This document shows, piece by piece, positions 1-8,379 of a DNA stretch of 16,854 bases. Position 1 is the stretch's first letter. Each line of letters begins with the position of its first letter. The position numbers and the translations under genes were made by a program. This stretch comes from Paracoccaceae bacterium (GTDB lineage Bacteria > Pseudomonadota > Alphaproteobacteria > Rhodobacterales > Rhodobacteraceae). Where the stretch lies: positions 1 through 16,854 of the forward strand of contig JANSYB010000003.1 of the NCBI GenBank assembly GCA_024742655.1, in the 5' to 3' direction. The notes beneath the pieces were generated by a model. The model was not told the DNA's origin, searched no databases, and was given only the letters and a program-made list of their open reading frames with translations.

Positions 1-530
1 CCGGCAGTGTAACGCTCAGGCTCATCCGGAGTGAACGCGCAATCCGCCACCGACTCTACGATGCGGTTCTCCCCGTCCAGATGGCGCAGTTTCTGCTGAC
101 GGATTCCGTCACCCAGTGTCTCGACCATTGCAAGAAGGTGATCGACGTCCGACGACATCAGATCCCATCCAAGGCCACGCGTTGCGGTGACAACACCGCG
201 TTTGGTCGTAATGCTGCGGCGCTCAAGCCGGCCCCATGTTGTCCAGGTCCAGTATTGTCCGTTTGTTTCTATGCGACGCAGTACAGCAATGGTCTTGTTG
301 CGTTCAAAACGCATCAACATGAGGGGCCCCGGATCACTTTCCAGGGCCCGCTTGACCTCAAGCGCGATCAGGCGTTCATCCGGTGCTGCCGCAGTGGGCG
401 TTTTACGTGCATTCCAGATCGTTTTCGCCGCGTCCCAAACGGACACGTCCTGTCTTGTGTTCGTGCAGCCGGGCAAACCGACGACCAAAGCCAGGGCGAC
501 AAGGGCCGCCCGCATCTTGGGACTGCTCAT
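1..530 (-). CDS. yjbF: YjbF/GfcB-family outer-membrane lipoprotein, partial (3' end cut by the window edge)
   Basis: The reverse strand is open from an ATG at 530 to the window edge, about 176 codons with no stop. The N-terminus is a lipoprotein signal: basic residues (KMR), a hydrophobic stretch (ALVALALVVG) and a lipobox LPGC with the lipidated Cys at residue 22. The body contains WTWTTWGRLE, then TTKRGVVTATRGLGWDL and a following D-C-A-F segment, which fits the YjbF/GfcB family (group 4 capsule/exopolysaccharide lipoproteins) as I know it. The ATG overlaps the yjbH stop codon (ATGA, 527-530), so translation is probably coupled. A GGGGGAAG stretch upstream, inside the end of yjbH, could act as ribosome binding site. 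In E. coli, yjbEFGH is an exopolysaccharide-related operon; the exact role here is inferred. The protein is truncated only by the window, not evidently by mutation. Confidence 0.78.
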   Translation of the reverse strand, partial: MSSPKMRAALVALALVVGLPGCTNTRQDVSVWDAAKTIWNARKTPTAAAPDERLIALEVKRALESDPGPLMLMRFERNKTIAVLRRIETNGQYWTWTTWGRLERRSITTKRGVVTATRGLGWDLMSSDVDHLLAMVETLGDGIRQQKLRHLDGENRIVESVADCAFTPDEPERYTA

Positions 531-2647
531 CTCCAGTACTTCCCCCAGCTCTTGGCGATTTCGGGTCGGTGCGCGCCGCGGACGGTATCATAAAGCCGGC
601 CGTTGATATCCACGCGCTGGCCACCGTCACGGGTCAGGGGCCTGATCACAGCCGTGGCCTTCTGTGTGGTCGGTTTGCCCAGAATCCAGGAAAGCGGCAC
701 GGTGAACCGGATGCCCTTGTCAAAAGAGCCCTCGCCAAACTGCCGCGCGGACACGTCCGTTTGTGTTGCAAATGCCCCGATCCGCCACCCGTTGGCGAAT
801 TCCCGGTCCAGTGCGATGGTCGCACCCCAATCCCCCGCAAGATACCGGCCCATGTCCAGCTGGCCGTGAAAGCCGTTGCCGAAGTCGTAATAGGCCGAGA
901 CATGCCCGCTGAACTCGGGGATTGTCCCGCCGGGTGTCACCCGGGAGCGAAGACCGAATTGCTGATCGAAATCTCGGGGTTGCAGATAGTTGACTTCGGC
1001 CCCAAAGGCCAGGCGGCTGTCCACGGGCTTCCACAGGACTTCGCCCGAAACCCCGGCATACATACGTTCAAGATACCCAAGGGTTACGCGCCCGTAAAAA
1101 TCAGGGCCAAGCCGGCCATACTTGGCGACCGTCAGCTCTTCGATAAAGGGCTGGTCGGTTTTCTGGTACAACGATACGTCCGACCGGACATGCGGCAGGA
1201 GCGAATTGTTGGGGCGCGATATGTTGTCGATGTTGCCGGCGACCTTTTGCGCCACACTCCCCGAAACGACCCAACCTGATCCCAGAAACAATCCAGCGCG
1301 GGCGCGAATGCCCACGTCCGCACGCAGCGGATTGACCGGGTCGAAAAGGCTGGTGCGCAGATACGGCCCGATCGACCATTCGAAGCGCGGATAGGCGCCG
1401 GGAAGGGGATCGGGGAAATCACCAAAGCGCAGCGTGTCGGTGAACCGCGCCGCGGCCAGCGCTTCGCTTGCGGGCGCATTTTCAAGACGCTCCAGGTCGC
1501 TGCGCCGCATTGTCATTGTGCTGAGCGGAATACCGTTTTGAACCAGCGTCACATGCAGCATCTCGACCGAGGCCGGAAGTTCCCGGCTCAGGCGCCGCAG
1601 GGTCCGGCCCAAGGCTTGGGACTGCGCGTCATAGCGTTCATTGCGGATGACGACATGCGCACTTGTCGCTTCGATGCGCACCGCTTCGAGGTCGATGCCG
1701 GCCTGATCCAGACTTTGGTCAACCGACGCGCTGAGGGCCGCCCGGCGACCCGGCTGCGTTGCCCAGCCCAGATCGGCAGCACTGCCTCTGGGGCGAACCG
1801 CAACGGGCAAGGGCGCCAGTTCAGAGCCGCCGCGAACCGACGGATTCTTGGGGTTGAGCGAAAGCGTGATCGCGGCGCCAATCTCATCGCCATGCAACGA
1901 GAAGGCCCGCAAACTCACCTCGGGGCGCCATTGGTAATCCAGCGCGAAATTCCACGGTGAACTGCGCTTTATGATGCCCCGGCTTTTCTCGATATCATAG
2001 GCATCCGACGAATATTCGGCGCTGAAGCTGAGCTTGTCGTTGATACGAAAGCTGGCGCCGCCGAACAGCGCCATGTCGCCCCGAAACCAACTGTCGGCAT
2101 TGAAACTGCCGCCCGAGCCAACACCGGCGAATGAAAACGGGGCCCTGGTCCCGAAAGAGGCGTCGCTGCCATAACTGCCAAGTCGCCCCCAGCCGACCCC
2201 CCCGGTCACGCGCAAACGATCCCCGATGGATTTGGTGGCGACGATGTATTCGCCCGACAAAACGCCTGTGCCGACGAAATCCTGCAGGCCAATGGCAACC
2301 GCAGGTAGCCACTCGCGTTCGTCGAACAGGCGAAACCGCAGATCAAAGCTGCGATCGTAGTACGTCGAAAAATTAGGCGAGAAATCTTCGGTTCCGGTAT
2401 AACGGAAACTGCCGCTCAGACGCGGTGTGATCTGAAAACTCAGCGTCGTGCGGGTAAAGCCGTCAAAATATGCGACGGTACTGGAAAGTTGGCCATCCGG
2501 GGCCATTTCGGCGGTTGGCATCTCGATCAGACCGCCTGGCGTGCCATAGGTATTGTTCAGGCCTGTCGTCAGGTTTTCCGCCGACATTCCTACAGGCACA
2601 GCCACGCCTGCCATCAAGGCCGCAAAACCAAACAGTTTCCGGATCAC
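527..2647 (-). CDS. yjbH: YjbH-family outer-membrane beta-barrel protein, exopolysaccharide-associated
   Basis: A 706-residue protein starting at a GTG (2647-2645). The start is supported by an AGGG ribosome binding site 7 bases upstream and by the signal peptide it creates: MIRKLFG, then a hydrophobic core, then GMSA with likely cleavage near residue 23. I see no cysteine in the whole protein, so unlike some relatives it is not a lipoprotein. After the signal comes the family-type opening TPGGLIEMPTAEMAPDGQL. Two long regions rich in alternating aromatic/Gly/Ser strands (about residues 50-270 and 430-650) flank a charged, less strand-like middle segment (about 320-420), which suggests two barrel-like parts. 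The family (YjbH) is linked to exopolysaccharide production or secretion in enterobacteria; the role here is inferred. It is followed by the lipoprotein gene with a 4-bp overlap and lies 121 bp downstream of ubiB. I see no convincing promoter or T-tailed terminator in that gap. Confidence 0.88.
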   Translation of the reverse strand: MIRKLFGFAALMAGVAVPVGMSAENLTTGLNNTYGTPGGLIEMPTAEMAPDGQLSSTVAYFDGFTRTTLSFQITPRLSGSFRYTGTEDFSPNFSTYYDRSFDLRFRLFDEREWLPAVAIGLQDFVGTGVLSGEYIVATKSIGDRLRVTGGVGWGRLGSYGSDASFGTRAPFSFAGVGSGGSFNADSWFRGDMALFGGASFRINDKLSFSAEYSSDAYDIEKSRGIIKRSSPWNFALDYQWRPEVSLRAFSLHGDEIGAAITLSLNPKNPSVRGGSELAPLPVAVRPRGSAADLGWATQPGRRAALSASVDQSLDQAGIDLEAVRIEATSAHVVIRNERYDAQSQALGRTLRRLSRELPASVEMLHVTLVQNGIPLSTMTMRRSDLERLENAPASEALAAARFTDTLRFGDFPDPLPGAYPRFEWSIGPYLRTSLFDPVNPLRADVGIRARAGLFLGSGWVVSGSVAQKVAGNIDNISRPNNSLLPHVRSDVSLYQKTDQPFIEELTVAKYGRLGPDFYGRVTLGYLERMYAGVSGEVLWKPVDSRLAFGAEVNYLQPRDFDQQFGLRSRVTPGGTIPEFSGHVSAYYDFGNGFHGQLDMGRYLAGDWGATIALDREFANGWRIGAFATQTDVSARQFGEGSFDKGIRFTVPLSWILGKPTTQKATAVIRPLTRDGGQRVDINGRLYDTVRGAHRPEIAKSWGKYWR

Positions 2648-2768
2648 GCCAATGCCCTCGCTGACTCACGGCTATTTTCAGGGAGAGTAACCAACGACCG
2701 CCGCACGCGCCAACGCCCATTTGCGTTGCGGTCCCGATCGGCACAATTCGTAACATCCGGGCAACGGG

Positions 2769-4301
2769 TCACAGCAGTTCCAACAGGATAAACACTCCGC
2801 CCGCTCCGGCGATGGCTCCCATTCCGGCCCAGACAGCCGGCCAAAGACCGCCGGGTTTTGCAGGTGTCTCAATGGGCATGGATTGCCGAATCAACGCATT
2901 CTCGACGATCTTCGGCAGGCGCGGTCCATAACGCGACAGAACTTCCAGTGTTTTGCCAAGATCGCGGATGGCGGCCTTGGGTCCGATATGGCTGCGGATG
3001 TACCCCTCGACCACGGGCTTGGCGACCTGCCAGATGTTGATCTGGGGGTTCAGGCTGCGGGCCACGCCTTCGACAACGACCATCGTGCGCTGCAACAAAA
3101 TCAGCTCGGTCCGTGTTTCCATGCCGAAACGCTCGGTCACCTCGAAAAGATAGCTCAGCAATCCGCCCATGGAAATTCGCGTCGCGTCCATGCCGAAAAT
3201 CGGCTCCCCCACCGCGCGCAGCGCGCGGGCGAATTCGTCCACGTCCTGATCTGGGGGCACATACCCGGCCTCGAAATGCACTTCGGCGACACGCCGGTAA
3301 TCGCGCCGGATAAACCCATACAGGATCTCCGCATAGACATGACGGGTATACTCGTCGATATGCCCCATGATGCCGAAATCATAGGCAATGATGTTGCCGT
3401 TGGCCGCGACCTTCAGGTTGCCCTGGTGCATGTCTGCGTGGAAATATCCATCGCGCAGCGCGTGGTTCAGAAACAGTTGCAGAACCCTCTCGCCCAATTG
3501 CGCCCGGTCATGCCCGGCCGCATCCAGCGCGGCGTTGTCCCCCATCGGAACGCCATCGGCCCAGCCCATGGTCATCACGCGACGGCCGGATAACTCCCAT
3601 TGGATGCCGGGCAGGTCGAAACCGTCATCGGATTCCGTATTCGCCGCGAACTCGCTCGCCGATGAGGCCTCGAGCCTCAAGTCCAGCTCACCCAGAACGA
3701 CACCCTCGAAATGCGCGATCACGTCTGTCGGCCGCAGCCTGCGCGAGGATGGCGACAACAGCTCGATCATCCGGGCAGCAAAGTAGAAGGCATCGATATC
3801 CTTGCGAAAGGCCTTCTCGATCCCGGGCCTGAGAACCTTCACCGCGACGGCCTCTTGCGTTGTCTTCAGGCGGGCCTTGTGCACTTGCGCGATCGAGGCC
3901 GCGGCCACAGGTTCACTGAATTCCGAAAAGACGTCTTCAACCGGATGGTTCAATTCCTGCGAGATGCTCTTCTTCGCAGTCTCGATTGGAAAGGGCGGCA
4001 ATTTGTCCTGAAGGATACGCAGCTCGTTGGCGAGATCATCGCCCACGATATCGGGGCGCGTCGAAAACACCTGCCCGAACTTGATATACGCCGGGCCCAG
4101 CGCGGTCAGCGCCCGCAGCGCGGGCGGCATCGCCGGGTCGCCCTTGTAGCCCAGCCATTGAAACGGCCAGGCGAGAAACCGCATCGTGCCGCGCACCAGG
4201 GGCGGTGCGTCCATCGCATCCATGATTACACCCATCGCGCCGGTGCGCTCAAGCGTTGCGCCGGTGCGGATGAGGCGCAGGAGGTTGTGCGGGCCCCGCA
4301 T
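2769..4301 (-). CDS. ubiB: UbiB, atypical protein kinase-like (ABC1/ADCK) ubiquinone biosynthesis protein
   Basis: A 510-residue member of the UbiB/ADCK atypical kinase family, needed for aerobic ubiquinone synthesis and thought to support the membrane-associated Coq/Ubi complex through ATPase activity rather than classical kinase activity. Visible motifs: KFGQ in the KxGQ motif (residues 74-77), the Ala-rich nucleotide loop AAAS (133-136), the VAVK lysine (K155), ELDLRLE (205-211), the catalytic-loop equivalent HADMHQGN (288-295) and DFG (308-310). HADMHQGN has Gln where E. coli UbiB has Pro. A hydrophobic C-terminal segment (about 485-510) fits membrane anchoring. The ATG at 4301 directly follows the ubiE stop (TGAATG, no spacer). 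GGA in the end of ubiE serves as ribosome binding site, so the two genes are surely co-transcribed. Older annotations call this family 2-polyprenylphenol 6-hydroxylase, but the hydroxylation is done by other enzymes. Confidence 0.96.
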   Translation of the reverse strand: MRGPHNLLRLIRTGATLERTGAMGVIMDAMDAPPLVRGTMRFLAWPFQWLGYKGDPAMPPALRALTALGPAYIKFGQVFSTRPDIVGDDLANELRILQDKLPPFPIETAKKSISQELNHPVEDVFSEFSEPVAAASIAQVHKARLKTTQEAVAVKVLRPGIEKAFRKDIDAFYFAARMIELLSPSSRRLRPTDVIAHFEGVVLGELDLRLEASSASEFAANTESDDGFDLPGIQWELSGRRVMTMGWADGVPMGDNAALDAAGHDRAQLGERVLQLFLNHALRDGYFHADMHQGNLKVAANGNIIAYDFGIMGHIDEYTRHVYAEILYGFIRRDYRRVAEVHFEAGYVPPDQDVDEFARALRAVGEPIFGMDATRISMGGLLSYLFEVTERFGMETRTELILLQRTMVVVEGVARSLNPQINIWQVAKPVVEGYIRSHIGPKAAIRDLGKTLEVLSRYGPRLPKIVENALIRQSMPIETPAKPGGLWPAVWAGMGAIAGAGGVFILLELL

Positions 4302-5045
4302 TCAGATTTTCCAGCCCGAATGCAGGCACGCGATACCCATGCTCAGGTTGCGGTACTTGGCGTTCTCGAACCCCGCGGCCCGGACCATCCCCAGAAACGT
4401 TTCCTGATCGGGAAACTTCCGGATCGACTCCACGAGGTACTGGTAGCTGTCCCTGTCTCCGGCGATCGCCTGACCCATGCGCGGAATGATGTTGAAGGAA
4501 TAGAGGTCATAAACCTTCTGCATCAGATCGTTGGGGATCTGGCTGAATTCCAGCACCATCAGCCGCCCGCCGGGTTTCAACACACGGAAGGCCTCGTTCA
4601 GCGCCTCTTGCGGACGGGTTACGTTACGGATGCCGAAACTGATGGTGTAGACGTCGAAACTGTTGTCCTCGAAGGGCAGGGCCATCGCGTCACCCACGAC
4701 CCAGTCAAGGCTGCTGGCCATCTGTTCGGCCTCGGCGCGCTTGCGCCCTTCGATCAGCATCGGTTCTGTCAGGTCCAGCACGGTGGCATGGCCAGAGCCC
4801 GCGCGTTTGAGAAAACGGAAACTGATGTCGCCGGTTCCGCCAGCCACGTCCAGCAAACGTTGACCGGCACGCGGCGCCAGCCAGTCCATCATCGCGTCTT
4901 TCCAGATGCGATGAATGCCCAGGGACATCGCATCGTTCATCACGTCATATTTCGACGCGACCGATCCGAACACACCGCGCACGCGCCCGGCCTTTTCACC
5001 CTCGGGGATGTCTGTGAAACCGAAATGCGTGGTTTTATCACTCAT
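4302..5045 (-). CDS. ubiE: UbiE, demethylmenaquinone/2-methoxy-6-polyprenyl-1,4-benzoquinol C-methyltransferase
   Basis: A 247-residue SAM-dependent methyltransferase of the UbiE/COQ5 family, which C-methylates the benzoquinol ring in ubiquinone synthesis. Visible motifs: the family N-terminal segment with [14 protein letters not shown] (25-38), SAM-binding motif [10 protein letters not shown] (65-73), the acidic end of strand 2 (VLDLTEPM, 89-96), GDAMALPF (118-125), SFGIRNV (136-142) and the post-motif [14 protein letters not shown] (155-168). I chose the ATG at 5045 because the family N-terminus begins there. The reading frame stays open far upstream, but that part is antisense to mutM and carries no family sequence. 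The gene is divergent from mutM across 96 bp and abuts ubiB with no spacer. A promoter candidate lies 41 bases upstream. Confidence 0.97.
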   Translation of the reverse strand: MSDKTTHFGFTDIPEGEKAGRVRGVFGSVASKYDVMNDAMSLGIHRIWKDAMMDWLAPRAGQRLLDVAGGTGDISFRFLKRAGSGHATVLDLTEPMLIEGRKRAEAEQMASSLDWVVGDAMALPFEDNSFDVYTISFGIRNVTRPQEALNEAFRVLKPGGRLMVLEFSQIPNDLMQKVYDLYSFNIIPRMGQAIAGDRDSYQYLVESIRKFPDQETFLGMVRAAGFENAKYRNLSMGIACLHSGWKI

Positions 5046-5085
5046 GGATGCGTCCGGGGCCTTGCCGTTTGATATCTCAGACCTT

Positions 5086-5113
5086 CTTATAGGCCGCCGG
5101 GGGCCGGTTACAA
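5086..5113 (-). promoter_or_regulatory. Candidate sigma70-type promoter for ubiE-ubiB
   Basis: On the minus strand TTGTAA (5113-5108) and TATAAG (5091-5086) are separated by 16 bases. The -35 box matches TTGACA at 4 of 6 positions and the -10 box matches TATAAT at 5 of 6. This places a start site near 5079 and gives a leader of about 34 bases before the ubiE ATG. It is the best promoter match in the mutM/ubiE divergent gap; I see no comparably good one for mutM. Confidence 0.45.
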
Positions 5114-5141
5114 TGCGCGCCTTTGCCGTGAAAGGAAACAC

Positions 5142-5993
5142 ATGCCCGAATTGCCGGAGGTTGAGACGGTACGCCGCGGCCTTGAGCCCGCCATGTCGGG
5201 CCAGGTGATCGCGCGTGCGCGGGTCAACCGCCCCGATCTGCGCTGGCCCTTTCCACCCCGAATGGCAGAGCGCCTGACCGGCCAGACCGTGCTGCGCCTG
5301 CGGCGGCGGTCGAAATACATCCTTGCCGACCTTTCGTCGGACGAAACCCTGCTGATCCACCTTGGTATGTCGGGCCGCATGCTGATTTCCGGCGACCCGC
5401 TGGGCCAGTTCGTTCATAACCATCCCGCGCCGGAGAAACATGATCATGTCGTTCTGGACATGGCCAATGGCGCCCGCATCACCTTCAACGACCCGCGCCG
5501 CTTTGGCGCGATGGACCTGATGCCGACCAGCGGCGCCGAGGCACATCCGCTTTTGTCCAAGCTTGGCCCAGAGCCGTTGGGCAACAGTTTTGACGAGACG
5601 TATCTGGTTGCGGCGCTGAAGGGCCGGAACACACCTGTGAAGTCCGCCCTGCTGGATCAGCGAATCGTTGCTGGCCTGGGTAACATCTATGTGTGCGAGG
5701 CGCTGTTTCGGGCCGGCATTTCGCCGATGCGCCGTGCCGGGCGCATCGCCAGGACGCGCGTTGCCATACTGGTGCCGGTGATCCGCGTCGTTCTGCAGGA
5801 CGCGATCGAGGCGGGTGGATCCAGCCTGAGAGATTTTCGGCAGACAGACGGGGAACTTGGCTATTTTCAGCATCGTTTCGACGTTTATGACCGCGAAAGC
5901 CAACCCTGCCGCCGGGACGGCTGCACCGGAACGATCCGCCGTGTCGTGCAATCGGGTCGCTCCAGCTTCTATTGCGCGTCGTGTCAAAGATGA
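5142..5993 (+). CDS. mutM: MutM (Fpg), formamidopyrimidine-DNA glycosylase/AP lyase
   Basis: A 283-residue base-excision-repair enzyme that removes 8-oxoguanine and FapyG opposite C and nicks the abasic site. The N-terminus PELPEVET is diagnostic: after Met removal the Pro is the nucleophile and the following Glu is catalytic. Other visible residues are Lys58 in SKYIL (DNA phosphate/beta-elimination region), the void-filling Met76 in LGMSG, the DPRRFG loop (118-123), Asn181 in GLGNIY and a C-terminal zinc finger with Cys 256, 261, 278 and 281. The first Cys pair has four residues between, which I believe is common in alphaproteobacterial MutM, against two in E. coli. The ribosome binding site is AAAGGAAA just upstream. 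It is divergent from ubiE and 65 bp upstream of the enoyl-CoA hydratase gene. Confidence 0.98.
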   Translation: MPELPEVETVRRGLEPAMSGQVIARARVNRPDLRWPFPPRMAERLTGQTVLRLRRRSKYILADLSSDETLLIHLGMSGRMLISGDPLGQFVHNHPAPEKHDHVVLDMANGARITFNDPRRFGAMDLMPTSGAEAHPLLSKLGPEPLGNSFDETYLVAALKGRNTPVKSALLDQRIVAGLGNIYVCEALFRAGISPMRRAGRIARTRVAILVPVIRVVLQDAIEAGGSSLRDFRQTDGELGYFQHRFDVYDRESQPCRRDGCTGTIRRVVQSGRSSFYCASCQR

Positions 5994-6058
5994 GGTTGAA
6001 CCAATTCGTGACAGTGATAATGAGTCAGGTCTGACAGGAACAAGCGAAAGCAGATTTC

Positions 6059-6835
6059 ATGGCCTATGAGACGATCATCGTCGAAGTAGAAGACCACGTC
6101 GCCAAGATTACCCTCAACCGACCCGATGCCTTGAATGCCCTCAGCTCCGATTTGCTGGGTGAATTGGTTACGGCGCTTCAGGACGCGCAAGCCAATGAAA
6201 AGGTGCGCTGCATCGTCATCACCGGTTCGGAAAAGGCATTCGCAGCTGGCGCAGATATCAAGATGATGTCCGAGAAATCCTTTGTGGATGTGTTCTCGGG
6301 CGATCTCTTCGGGGCTGAGGCCGACGCCATCACCCGCATCCGTAAACCGATCATCGCCGCCGTTTCGGGCTATGCGCTGGGCGGCGGCTGTGAACTGGCG
6401 ATGATGTGCGATTTCATCATTGCGTCGGATACGGCCAAGTTCGGCCAACCCGAGATCAATCTCGGTGTCATGGCCGGCATGGGTGGCAGTCAGCGTCTCA
6501 CGCGCTTCATCGGCAAATCCAAGTCGATGGACATGAACCTGACCGGTCGCTTCATGGATGCCGAGGAGGCCGAACGCTGCGGTCTGGTCAGCCGTGTCGT
6601 GCCCGCCAAGAAACTGATGGAAGAGGTGACGGCCGCTGCCCAGAAGATCGCGGAGAAGTCTATGGTCAGCGTCATGGCCGTGAAAGAGGCCGTGAACCGC
6701 TCTTACGAGGTGCCGCTGTCCGAGGGGCTGTTGTTCGAACGCCGCGTCTTCCACTCGCTTTTCGCGACCGAGGACCAGAAGGAAGGCATGGCCGCCTTCA
6801 TGGAAAAGCGCGAGGCGCAATTCCGCGACAAGTAA
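6059..6835 (+). CDS. Enoyl-CoA hydratase (crotonase family, mitochondrial ECHS1-like)
   Basis: A 258-residue crotonase-fold enzyme that hydrates short-chain trans-2-enoyl-CoA in fatty-acid or amino-acid oxidation. Visible motifs: AFAAGADIK (60-68, oxyanion-hole strand), [15 protein letters not shown] (104-118) with catalytic Glu112, and [13 protein letters not shown] (128-140) with the second catalytic Glu132. The 20-residue spacing between the two Glu matches the rat mitochondrial enzyme. The C-terminal GMAAFMEKR also closely resembles the mitochondrial type, so a true hydratase rather than an isomerase or dehalogenase is likely. The ATG at 6059 gives the family-standard N-terminus, but its ribosome binding site is weak (GAAAG). 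A TTGAAC/TAATGA pair with 16-base spacing and an upstream TG lies at 5996-6023 and could be its own promoter; read-through from mutM is also possible. It ends at a hairpin facing the SHMT-like gene. Confidence 0.95.
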   Translation: MAYETIIVEVEDHVAKITLNRPDALNALSSDLLGELVTALQDAQANEKVRCIVITGSEKAFAAGADIKMMSEKSFVDVFSGDLFGAEADAITRIRKPIIAAVSGYALGGGCELAMMCDFIIASDTAKFGQPEINLGVMAGMGGSQRLTRFIGKSKSMDMNLTGRFMDAEEAERCGLVSRVVPAKKLMEEVTAAAQKIAEKSMVSVMAVKEAVNRSYEVPLSEGLLFERRVFHSLFATEDQKEGMAAFMEKREAQFRDK

Positions 6836-6852
6836 CCGACCGCAGGCCAGTG

Positions 6853-6881
6853 CCGCAGGGTGGGGCGTGCCCCACCATCGG
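6853..6881. terminator. Hairpin between convergent genes, possible bidirectional terminator
   Basis: A 7-bp perfect stem, GGTGGGG (6859-6865) with CCCCACC (6870-6876), encloses the loop CGTG. It is extended by CCG (6853-6855) with CGG (6879-6881) across a small internal loop. It fills the 46-bp gap between the enoyl-CoA hydratase stop and the stop of the converging SHMT-like gene. There is no T-tract on either side, so it is not a classical intrinsic terminator; its position is the main argument. Confidence 0.5.
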
Positions 6882-8195
6882 TCATATCACGAAATGCAAC
6901 CGATCAAATGCCTCTCGCATCGCCCGGGTGCGAGGGGCGACATCCTCGGGGGTGCCCTGCAACGCCTCTGAGATCAGGTCAGCCAATGCATCCGCATGTT
7001 CCGGTCCGACCCCCCACCGCACCAGTTCCGGGGTGCCGATCCGCAAACCGTTCATATTGCCCTCGACGGCCGCAATTGGCAGACCGATCCCGCAGGCCAG
7101 AAAACCCGCACGGCGCAGCGTTTTCGAGGCGGCCTGTCCCCCGCCATATCTTTCGGCCTCAATTGCGAATTGGTGTGATTGTGTAAACCCGCTCTCCTTG
7201 GCGAAAACCGGAACGCCGCGCGCATCCAGCGCCGCGGCCAGCGCCTGCGCCAGGGCGATCATGGTGGTGGCGTAGTCAGTCCCGTATTCACGCCAGTCCA
7301 GCATGGTCACCGCCAGCGCCGCCGATTTGGCCGCATCGAAATTGGCCGTCATGCCCGGAAAGGCGATATGGTCCAGCCGCTCGGCCAAACCCGCGTCGTT
7401 GGTCACGATCAGTCCGCCGGCAGGTCCACCCAGCGACTTGTAGGTGCTCATCGTCATAAGATGCGCGCCCTCGGACAGGGGGTTCTTCCACGCGCCCCCG
7501 GCGATGATCCCGCATTGGTGCGCCGCGTCAAAGAGAACATGCGCACCCACTTCGTCGGCAATGGCTCGAACCTCGGCCACAGGATGCTCAAACAGATTCA
7601 GGCTCCCGCCTACCGTGATCAGTCGGGGTCTTTCGCGTCGTGCCAGTTCGCTCAGCGCATCCACGTCCAGAGTGTAGCCATCCGCGTTTACCGGCGCGTC
7701 GACGGTCCGCAGCCCATATAGCCCCGCACAGCCCGCAGCATGGTGGGTGACATGCCCGCCGATACTGGCCGGTGGCGCGATGATGGTATCGCCCGGCTGA
7801 CATATGGCCATGAAGCCATAAAGGTTGGCGATTGCGCCCGAGGGCACCCTGATTTCGGCATGCGCCGCACCGAAGATCTCGGCCGCAAGTTCGGCGGCGA
7901 CCACCTCGATTTCCTCGATGGCCTCCAGCCCCATCTCGTACTTGTCCCCCGGATAGCCCAGCGACGGGCGCGAACCGATCCCGGAGGCCAGCAGCGCCTC
8001 GGCGCGCGGATTCATCACATTGGTCGCGGGGTTGAGATTGAAACACTCCTGCTCGTGTATCTCGCGGTTCTGATGGGCCAGCGCTTCTATGCGTTCCAGA
8101 ATCCTGACGGATGTCTCGCCTTGTGTGCGTGCGGCGATCTGCTGAACCATGCTCTCGGATTGTTCAGGGACCCAGTCCCGTTTCATTAGCGTCAT
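6882..8195 (-). CDS. Serine hydroxymethyltransferase-like PLP-dependent enzyme (divergent; aldolase/transaldolase activity possible)
   Basis: A 437-residue fold-type I PLP enzyme related to GlyA. Visible: GYPGDKY (80-86), SGAIAN (119-124), the cofactor-contacting D223 and H226 in FDAAH, the PLP-binding Lys253 in STYKSLGGPAGG, and the C-terminal carboxylate-binding GLRIGTPE with Arg385. Against canonical SHMT, the SEN motif carrying the catalytic Glu aligns to A-T-N (57-59, Glu replaced by Thr58), and both arginines of the TLRGPRGG motif are replaced (SLGGPAGG). It may therefore not be a folate-dependent SHMT; a threonine-type aldolase, transaldolase or other beta-hydroxy amino acid enzyme is possible, and the substrate is unknown. 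I chose the ATG at 8195 because GGGAG lies 7 bases upstream. A second ATG at 8186 is possible; the open frame beyond 8195 looks non-coding. The gene lies on the opposite strand between two conserved neighbours, suggesting insertion into an older block. Confidence 0.85.
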   Translation of the reverse strand: MTLMKRDWVPEQSESMVQQIAARTQGETSVRILERIEALAHQNREIHEQECFNLNPATNVMNPRAEALLASGIGSRPSLGYPGDKYEMGLEAIEEIEVVAAELAAEIFGAAHAEIRVPSGAIANLYGFMAICQPGDTIIAPPASIGGHVTHHAAGCAGLYGLRTVDAPVNADGYTLDVDALSELARRERPRLITVGGSLNLFEHPVAEVRAIADEVGAHVLFDAAHQCGIIAGGAWKNPLSEGAHLMTMSTYKSLGGPAGGLIVTNDAGLAERLDHIAFPGMTANFDAAKSAALAVTMLDWREYGTDYATTMIALAQALAAALDARGVPVFAKESGFTQSHQFAIEAERYGGGQAASKTLRRAGFLACGIGLPIAAVEGNMNGLRIGTPELVRWGVGPEHADALADLISEALQGTPEDVAPRTRAMREAFDRLHFVI

Positions 8196-8203
8196 CGTGT
8201 GAC

Positions 8204-8220
8204 TCCCGGTTTTTGCGGGA
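8204..8220 (-). promoter_or_regulatory. Hairpin that would pair the ribosome binding site of the SHMT-like gene
   Basis: On the minus-strand transcript TCCCG (8220-8216) can pair with CGGGA (8208-8204) across a 7-base A-rich loop. The 3' arm contains most of the GGGAG that serves the ATG at 8195. The stem is only 5 bp, so stability is modest and any control of translation is inference. Confidence 0.3.
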
Positions 8221-8351
8221 TCATGGCGGTGCATGCGTCCCGGGGCAAGCAGACAGGCACGGGGCCAGATGCACAAACCTGATGCAGTATCGACGCGCGA
8301 ATCCATGACTGTCGCATTTCTGTCACATGGACCTTGATCGCAGAATCGCCT

Positions 8352-8379
8352 TTGCAACCATCACAAACTTGGCTATACG
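8352..8379 (+). promoter_or_regulatory. Candidate promoter for rpsT
   Basis: TTGCAA (8352-8357) and TATACG (8374-8379) are separated by 16 bases. Each box matches consensus at 4 of 6 positions. A start near 8386 would give a leader of about 115 bases, long for a ribosomal protein gene, with a small hairpin at 8425-8443. A second promoter closer to the gene is not excluded. Confidence 0.35.

Noticed and set aside
383..1279. 298-codon plus-strand open frame opposite yjbH
   Set aside because: Antisense to the signal-peptide-bearing YjbH frame, with no recognisable motif and the Pro/Arg-rich composition typical of shadow frames.
2648..2768. Terminator for ubiB in the gap before yjbH
   Set aside because: An imperfect stem (CGTTGC/GCAACG with a bulge, 2724-2766) exists, but the loop is large and there is no T-tract, so I do not call it.
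3711..5072. 453-codon plus-strand open frame across ubiB and ubiE
   Set aside because: It is antisense to two strongly recognisable genes, its protein matches no family I know, and long antisense frames are expected in GC-rich DNA.
5046..5987. N-terminal extension of ubiE, giving a 561-residue open frame
   Set aside because: The extra 314 codons are antisense to mutM and show no domain. UbiE family sequence begins at the ATG at 5045.
5984..6820. 278-codon minus-strand open frame rich in His and Leu
   Set aside because: It is the complement of the enoyl-CoA hydratase, whose catalytic motifs are intact; the His-rich composition is an antisense effect.
8196..8357. 54-codon N-terminal extension of the SHMT-like gene
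   Set aside because: A good ribosome binding site (GGGAG) precedes the ATG at 8195, and the extension has no SHMT-like sequence.
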